Translations under genes and position numbers: made by a program
Shown: piece by piece, positions 7,210-10,521 of the stretch
Layout: the number at the start of each line of letters is the position of its first letter
Numbering within the stretch: position 1 is the first letter of the stretch
Notes under the pieces: generated by a model
The model's database searches: none
What the model was told of the DNA's origin: nothing
What the model saw: the letters and a program-made list of their open reading frames with translations, nothing else
Assembly (NCBI GenBank): GCA_025966255.1
Contig: JAOPVG010000223.1
Span: 1-10,521 of the forward strand
Direction: 5' to 3'
Source of the DNA: Jatrophihabitans sp.
GTDB taxonomy: Bacteria; Actinomycetota; Actinomycetes; Mycobacteriales; Jatrophihabitantaceae
DNA: 10,521 bases

Positions 7210-8352
7210 TCAGATGTTGATGGCGACGTCGCCGACGGGCCGATTGATGCACAGCTGCAACTCGGTGTCGGGATCGCTGTTGATCTCGCCGGTACGAATG
7301 TTCTGGGTGCAGCCGCTCGTCTTGATCTGCGTGCACGAGAAGCAGATGCCCATGCGGCAGCCGTGCTCGGGCGTGAGGCCCGCGGCCTCGGCCTGCTCGA
7401 GCAGCGTGTCGCCGGTGTTCGGAGCGCTGATGTCACTGCGGGCGAAGCTGACGGCGCCGGTCACGGCGCCGTCCAGCGGGACGACCGGCGCGGGCGCGAA
7501 GTCCTCGGTGTGCAGGACGTCGGTCAGCCGGTGCGCGACGTAGTGCGCGGAGACGGCCTTCATCAGTCCAGGCGGTCCGCACAGGAACGTCTCGGCCTCA
7601 GCGTGCCACGGGGCAGCCGCGGTCAGGTGCTTCTTGTGGAACAGCCCGTGCAGGTCGCCGCCCACCTCTTGCTCGGTGTAGGCGAGGACAAGCCGCACGT
7701 TGTCGTGCGCGGCGGCGAGGTCGCGCAACTCCCGCAAGTAGGCGACATGTGCCTCGGTGAACGCGTAGTGCAGGAACACCACGTCACCGCGGTAGCCCTC
7801 GTCGCACAGCGTGCGCAGCATCGACATGACGGGCGTGATGCCGCTGCCGCCGCTGATGAGCACGATCTTCTCCGGGCGCCGGGCCGGCAGGCGGAACACG
7901 CCATCGGCCTGCGTGAGCCCGAGCACCAGACCGGGCTTGGCGTGCGCGTGTAAGTACTGCGACACCAGGCCTTCGGGATGGGCCTTGATCGTGAGCTCGA
8001 TGTGCCCGTCCTTGCGGTACTGCGAGCACGCCGGTGAGTAACAGCGGGTGCGACGGACGCCGTCGATGTCGACGGACAGCTGCACGAACTGACCCGCCTC
8101 GAAGCCCTTCCACTGACGGGTGGGGCGCAGCGTGAGGGTGATGCTGTCGGCGGTTCCGCGCTGGACGTCGGTGACGACCGCGCGCAACTCGCGGACAGTG
8201 AGCATCGGATGGACGAGTTCGAGGTAGCGGTCGACGCCGTGCGGAGTCGCCAACGCCTCAAGGGCGCCCAGTTTCGAGGCGAGCGCCTCGACGGTGCCGA
8301 GCGGCAGGAGTCGGCGACGGGCCGCCTTGCGCTCAGGTGCCTGCAGGAGCAT
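7210..8352 (-). CDS. Flavin/[2Fe-2S] NADPH oxidoreductase, electron donor to the desaturase (Rv3230c-like)
   Basis: Carries electrons from NAD(P)H through FAD to a plant-type [2Fe-2S] centre and on to the desaturase. In the 380-residue reading the order is: FAD-binding barrel with RCYS (103-106), nucleotide-binding GGSGITP (168-174) and CGPPG (258-262), then the C-terminal ferredoxin domain with C332-RMGI-C337-FS-C340 and the last ligand C368 in QLCINRP. This is the FNR-ferredoxin fusion seen in Rv3230c, the partner of DesA3. The ATG at 8352 is chosen because AAGGAGG (8357-8363) stands 4 bases before it; the same frame is open upstream to 8406, but that would place the operator repeats in coding sequence. 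First gene of a unit with the desaturase and a small protein; divergent from the DesT-like regulator. Confidence 0.93.
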   Translation of the reverse strand: MLLQAPERKAARRRLLPLGTVEALASKLGALEALATPHGVDRYLELVHPMLTVRELRAVVTDVQRGTADSITLTLRPTRQWKGFEAGQFVQLSVDIDGVRRTRCYSPACSQYRKDGHIELTIKAHPEGLVSQYLHAHAKPGLVLGLTQADGVFRLPARRPEKIVLISGGSGITPVMSMLRTLCDEGYRGDVVFLHYAFTEAHVAYLRELRDLAAAHDNVRLVLAYTEQEVGGDLHGLFHKKHLTAAAPWHAEAETFLCGPPGLMKAVSAHYVAHRLTDVLHTEDFAPAPVVPLDGAVTGAVSFARSDISAPNTGDTLLEQAEAAGLTPEHGCRMGICFSCTQIKTSGCTQNIRTGEINSDPDTELQLCINRPVGDVAINI

Positions 8353-8356
8353 TCGT

Positions 8357-8363
8357 CCTCCTT
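8357..8363 (-). promoter_or_regulatory. Ribosome binding site of the reductase gene
   Basis: AAGGAGG on the minus strand, 4 bases before the ATG at 8352; the strongest such site in the window. It decides the start of the reductase in favour of 8352 over an open-frame start at 8406. Confidence 0.7.
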
Positions 8364-8389
8364 GGCGAAGTCGCCGTGCCCTGAATTTC

Positions 8390-8428
8390 AGTGCACGTTT
8401 GTTCACTGACTAGTGAACCGAGTTCAAC
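8390..8428. promoter_or_regulatory. Candidate DesT-type operator with four alternating half-sites
   Basis: Four 7-base half-sites alternate in direction: AGTGCAC (8390), GTTCACT (8401), AGTGAAC (8412) and GTTCAAC (8422), with starts 11, 11 and 10 bases apart, about one helical turn. GTTCACT and AGTGAAC are perfect reverse complements around a 4-base spacer. The first pair, AGTGCACGTTTGTTCACT, closely resembles the Pseudomonas aeruginosa DesT site as I recall it (AGTGAAC, 4 bases, GTTGACT). It lies 38-76 bases before the reductase start, where the core promoter should be, and 83 or more bases before the regulator's own start. The ligand is presumably the regulator at 8511. Confidence 0.65.
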
Positions 8429-8498
8429 GCGCCCCTGTCAATGCGGGGCGGCCGTGACCGAACCCACGTCGTGACGTAGGCGTGAAGGTGCACGCGCG

Positions 8499-8504
8499 TA
8501 CTCT
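8499..8504 (+). promoter_or_regulatory. -10 element for a leaderless tetR (DesT-like) transcript
   Basis: TACTCT fits TANNNT and ends 6 bases before the ATG at 8511, so transcription would begin at or very near the A of the start codon. No Shine-Dalgarno-like sequence precedes the ATG (CTCTCGACCC), which agrees with a leaderless message, a common mode in mycobacteria. A separate palindrome ACGTCGTGACGT at 8466-8477 would lie about 35 bases upstream of that start. Confidence 0.5.
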
Positions 8505-8510
8505 CGACCC

Positions 8511-9149
8511 ATGACTGAGCGTCCGGAGAGCAGGTCGCGGGCTGAGCGCAAGGAGCGCACCCGCCAGCGGCTGCTCGACGTCACGCTGCATCTCGTCACC
8601 GAACGCAGCCTGGCCAGCATCAGCCTGCGCGAGGTAGCACGGGACGCCGGAATCGTGCCGACCGCCTTCTACCGGCACTTCGCCTCGATGGACGCCCTCG
8701 GTGTGGAGCTCGTCGACGAGAGCATGCGGCCCCTGCGGCAGATGATCCGGGACGCGCGGCGCGGACGAGTCACGCACAGCGACATCATCGCCGAGACGGT
8801 CGAGATCCTGGCCAAGCAGGTTCGTGAGCATCCGGACCAGTTCAGCTTCCTGACGCGGGAGCGCTTCGGCGGCGTCGCGGCGGTGCGCCGGGCGATCGCT
8901 ACCGAGCTCCGCCTCTTCACCAGTGATCTGACCGTCGACCTCGCGCGGCTCACCGCCGGCTACGACTGGACCACCGATGACCTCGAGATGGCGGCCGACC
9001 TGATGGTCACCGCGATGCTCAACACCGTCATGGACCTGCTGGAGACCGACGGACGCCATCCGGAGGACGCGGCGGCGATCCTCGAACTGTCCGAGCGGCA
9101 GCTTCGGTTGATCGCGCTCGGCATGGGGGCCTGGCGCAGCAAGCCCTGA
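8511..9149 (+). CDS. DesT/FabR-like TetR-family regulator of fatty-acid desaturation
   Basis: TetR-family regulator of 212 residues. The N-terminal half matches the DesT/FabR subfamily from memory of those proteins: SRAERKERTRQRLL (8-22), SISLREVARDAGIVPTAFYR (36-55) followed by HFASMDALGVELVDES (56-71), a basic RQMIRDARRG, then EHPDQFSFLTRERFGG (106-121) and VRRAI. Family members DesT (P. aeruginosa) and FabR (E. coli) bind acyl-CoA or acyl-ACP and repress or release unsaturated-fatty-acid genes according to the saturated to unsaturated ratio. The gene is divergent from the reductase-desaturase unit, with the half-site cluster at 8390-8428 between, exactly the layout expected for DesT-desCB. 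It probably has a leaderless start. The stop lies 12 bases from the stop of the convergent dehydratase-like gene. The acyl-CoA ligand is an inference from the family. Confidence 0.9.
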   Translation: MTERPESRSRAERKERTRQRLLDVTLHLVTERSLASISLREVARDAGIVPTAFYRHFASMDALGVELVDESMRPLRQMIRDARRGRVTHSDIIAETVEILAKQVREHPDQFSFLTRERFGGVAAVRRAIATELRLFTSDLTVDLARLTAGYDWTTDDLEMAADLMVTAMLNTVMDLLETDGRHPEDAAAILELSERQLRLIALGMGAWRSKP

Positions 9150-9161
9150 CCGACTCGCGCG

Positions 9162-9473
9162 TCAGTCTTCGGCGAGCGGCAGTTCGCCGGCTACCTCGTC
9201 GATGATCCTGGCCAGTTTGACGTCGAGCTCGGTGACGCCGCCCTTGCTGTGGGTGGCCAGCGCGATGTCGACGCGGCGCCACCGCAGGTCCAGATCCGGG
9301 TGATGGTCCATCTCCTCGCACCGCGGGGCGACCCGCGAGATGAACTCCACCGCGGTCGGGAAATCGGCGAACTCGATCGACCGCTGCAGGTTTTCGGGGC
9401 TGCCCCTCCAGTCCGGATGCCGCGACGACAGCTGCTCGTCGATCTCGGCCTGGTCGAGCAGGTTGGCTGCCAC
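9162..9473 (-). CDS. Pterin-4a-carbinolamine dehydratase-like protein
   Basis: Small enzyme of the PCD/DCoH family, which dehydrates 4a-hydroxytetrahydropterin formed by aromatic amino acid hydroxylases. The 103-residue protein contains the full active-site pattern E53-x3-H57-H58-P59-x5-W65-x9-H75-x8-D84. The GTG start at 9473 has GGGAGG 5 bases upstream. Length is normal for the family. No phenylalanine hydroxylase gene is in the window; in actinobacteria these proteins are widespread and the physiological substrate is often unclear, with a role in pterin or molybdopterin handling proposed for some. It stands 64 bases from the divergent oligoribonuclease gene and converges on the DesT-like gene with only 12 bases between stops and no visible terminator, so read-through antisense RNA is possible. 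Confidence 0.92.
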   Translation of the reverse strand: MAANLLDQAEIDEQLSSRHPDWRGSPENLQRSIEFADFPTAVEFISRVAPRCEEMDHHPDLDLRWRRVDIALATHSKGGVTELDVKLARIIDEVAGELPLAED

Positions 9474-9523
9474 ATTTGCCTCCCGACGTCGGTGCCCCTC
9501 CAGCCCACCGTAGCCACGCCGTA

Positions 9524-9529
9524 TAGCCT
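9524..9529 (+). promoter_or_regulatory. -10 element for a leaderless orn transcript
   Basis: TAGCCT (TANNNT) ends 8 bases before the GTG start at 9538, and no Shine-Dalgarno-like purine run precedes the start (CAGCAGTC), so a transcript beginning at or within two bases of the GTG is likely. Confidence 0.4.
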
Positions 9530-9537
9530 CAGCAGTC

Positions 9538-10155
9538 GTGGCCGACCGTCTGGTGTGGATCGATTGCGAGATGACCGGTCTCGACCTGCGCCGTGACGCG
9601 CTGATCGAGGTCGCCGTGGTCGTTACCGACGCCGAGCTCAATCTGCTCGACGACGGGCTGGACGTGATCATCTACGCCCACGACGACGTCCTGGACACGA
9701 TGGTGCCCTTCGTCCGTGACATGCACGCGTCGTCCGGACTCACTGCTGCCGTCCGCCAGTCGGCCATCGGACTCGGCGAGGCCGAGAAACTGGTGCTCGA
9801 CTATGTGAAGGTGCACGTCCCGGAACCGAAGTCCGCTCCCCTGTGCGGCAACTCGATCGCTACCGACCGGGGCTTCCTCGCCCGCGACATGCCGGACCTG
9901 GACGAGCACCTGCACTACCGGATGATCGACGTCTCGTCGATCAAGGAACTGGCCAAACGGTGGTATCCGCGGGTCTACCAGTCACAGCCCGCGAAGGGCC
10001 TGGCGCATCGAGCGCTGGCCGACATCTACGAGAGCGTGCAGGAGCTGAGGTTCTACCGGCAGACGCTGTTCGTGCCCCAGCCGGGACCCACGCTCGACGA
10101 GGCGCGCACCGCCGCGAACGCGATTCTCAACCCGTCGGCCGGGCAGGTAGACTGA
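9538..10155 (+). CDS. orn: Oligoribonuclease (DEDDh 3'-5' exoribonuclease)
   Basis: Degrades 2-5 nucleotide RNA fragments to mononucleotides in the cytoplasm and, in several bacteria, clears pGpG from cyclic-di-GMP turnover. The 205-residue protein has the full DEDDh set: D9 and E11 in [11 protein letters not shown]110 in [12 protein letters not shown]157 and D162 in HRALADI. The opening [13 protein letters not shown] is diagnostic for Orn rather than other DEDDh enzymes. The start is GTG at 9538, probably leaderless. The C-terminal extension after about residue 180 ([15 protein letters not shown]) is common in actinobacterial Orn. It is followed 28 bases later by tRNA-His, the same order as in M. 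tuberculosis, so the two may be co-transcribed. Confidence 0.96.
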   Translation: MADRLVWIDCEMTGLDLRRDALIEVAVVVTDAELNLLDDGLDVIIYAHDDVLDTMVPFVRDMHASSGLTAAVRQSAIGLGEAEKLVLDYVKVHVPEPKSAPLCGNSIATDRGFLARDMPDLDEHLHYRMIDVSSIKELAKRWYPRVYQSQPAKGLAHRALADIYESVQELRFYRQTLFVPQPGPTLDEARTAANAILNPSAGQVD

Positions 10156-10184
10156 CCCGGCTCGGTGAGTGATCGCCGGACATG

Positions 10185-10260
10185 GTGGGTGTAGCTCAGC
10201 TGGTAGAGCGCCGCGTTGTGGTCGCGGATGCCGCGGGTTCAAGTCCCGTCACTCACCCCA
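10185..10260 (+). tRNA. tRNA-His (anticodon GTG)
   Basis: Full cloverleaf: acceptor GTGGGTG (10185-10191) pairs with CACTCAC (10250-10256) with one G-U pair; D stem GCTC/GAGC; anticodon stem CCGCG/CGCGG with loop TTGTGGT and anticodon GTG at 10218-10220; T loop TTCAAGT. G at 10184 can serve as the histidine-specific G-1 facing C73 (10257). CCA is encoded at 10258-10260. Confidence 0.96.
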
Positions 10261-10521
10261 AGCTTTCGAAGTATCGGCGCGAGCAGGTGAACCGGCCGCC
10301 TCGGATTCGGCCAGACGCCGAGCCAGCGACAAGCCACGTGCACGTCGAGGGTCTTGGTGGAGCCGAACCAGTTCTCGTCCCATACGTCGCTCATCAGGTC
10401 CGTGCGGCTCACCGCCGCTTGCCCAGCGCAAGCCAACCGGGCGAGCAGGTCGAAGTCCTTTGCCCGCAAGGGCGAGATCGCCGACGCGGAACACGACTGC
10501 GTCCGCTGTGCCCACCGCGCC
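10249..10521 (-). pseudogene. Frameshifted remnant of an OmpR/PhoB-type response regulator, partial
   Basis: The minus strand codes for the winged-helix part of a two-component response regulator: RAKDFDLLARLACAG, then SRTDLMSDVWDENWFG and STKTLDVHVA, which is characteristic of the actinobacterial DNA-binding domain. The gene is broken at two points. Near 10330 the continuation SLARRLAESEAAGSPARA is in another frame (GTG GCT, then two extra bases, then TCG). Near 10470 the preceding linker, ADAVVFRVGDLAL, is also in the other frame and seems to lack about ten residues. The C-terminal wing (normally TVRGxGYRF) is absent: after the second shift the frame runs into TGA at 10249-10251, inside the 3' end of the tRNA gene. 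The receiver domain would lie beyond the right edge. Not a working regulator as read. Confidence 0.75.

Noticed and set aside
6301..7953. Open frame of about 550 codons on the plus strand across the desaturase and reductase genes
   Set aside because: It spans two genes with full active-site motifs on the other strand, including the gap between them, and shows no family features of its own.
8430..8450. CGCCCC/GGGGCG hairpin in the regulator-reductase intergenic region
   Set aside because: Six pairs of G and C around a 9-base loop are weak evidence in GC-rich DNA, and no attenuator or leader peptide is seen.
9474..9671. N-terminal extension of the carbinolamine dehydratase-like protein
   Set aside because: It is rich in Ser/Arg, is antisense to the start of orn, and the GTG at 9473 with GGGAGG gives a normal family length.

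Overview
The window is GC-rich DNA from an actinobacterium, most likely a mycolic-acid-containing member of the Mycobacteriales (Mycobacterium, Gordonia or a relative). The reasons are the base composition and GTG/ATG start usage, a DesA3/Rv3230c-type desaturase-reductase pair, a [3Fe-4S] ferredoxin of the mycobacterial kind, an oligoribonuclease gene directly followed by tRNA-His (the same order as in M. tuberculosis), and -10 elements of the TANNNT type placed for leaderless transcripts. The genus cannot be fixed from the sequence.

Left part, minus strand: a TDT/TehA-like transporter gene runs off the left edge and is interrupted by an in-frame TAG. Upstream of it is a large membrane glycosyltransferase of family GT2 (cellulose-synthase-like) with a Ser/Thr/Pro-rich C-terminal tail. 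After a 231-base gap comes a small [3Fe-4S] ferredoxin gene.

Middle, plus strand: diverging from the ferredoxin gene is a class-3 aldehyde dehydrogenase gene and, 22 bases after it, a TetR-family regulator gene. The shared intergenic region has a -10-like hexamer inside an inverted repeat, a candidate operator. A 10-bp perfect hairpin ends this unit and also faces the next, convergent unit.

Lipid desaturation module, minus strand with a divergent plus-strand regulator: flavin/[2Fe-2S] reductase, then membrane fatty-acid desaturase, then an unrecognised 68-residue protein. The divergent TetR protein looks like DesT/FabR, the regulators that match desaturase expression to acyl-CoA saturation. 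Upstream of the reductase gene lie four alternating 7-bp half-sites at about one-helical-turn intervals, resembling the Pseudomonas DesT operator. This is the most coherent regulatory system in the window.

Right part: a convergent pterin-4a-carbinolamine dehydratase-like gene, then oligoribonuclease (plus strand), tRNA-His(GTG) with an encoded CCA end, and finally a frameshifted remnant of an OmpR/PhoB-type response regulator that overlaps the 3' end of the tRNA on the opposite strand and runs off the right edge.

No CRISPR array, transposase or phage gene is visible. The best candidates for something new are the DesT-like circuit with its four-half-site operator and companion small protein, and the GT2 enzyme with the S/T/P-rich tail.
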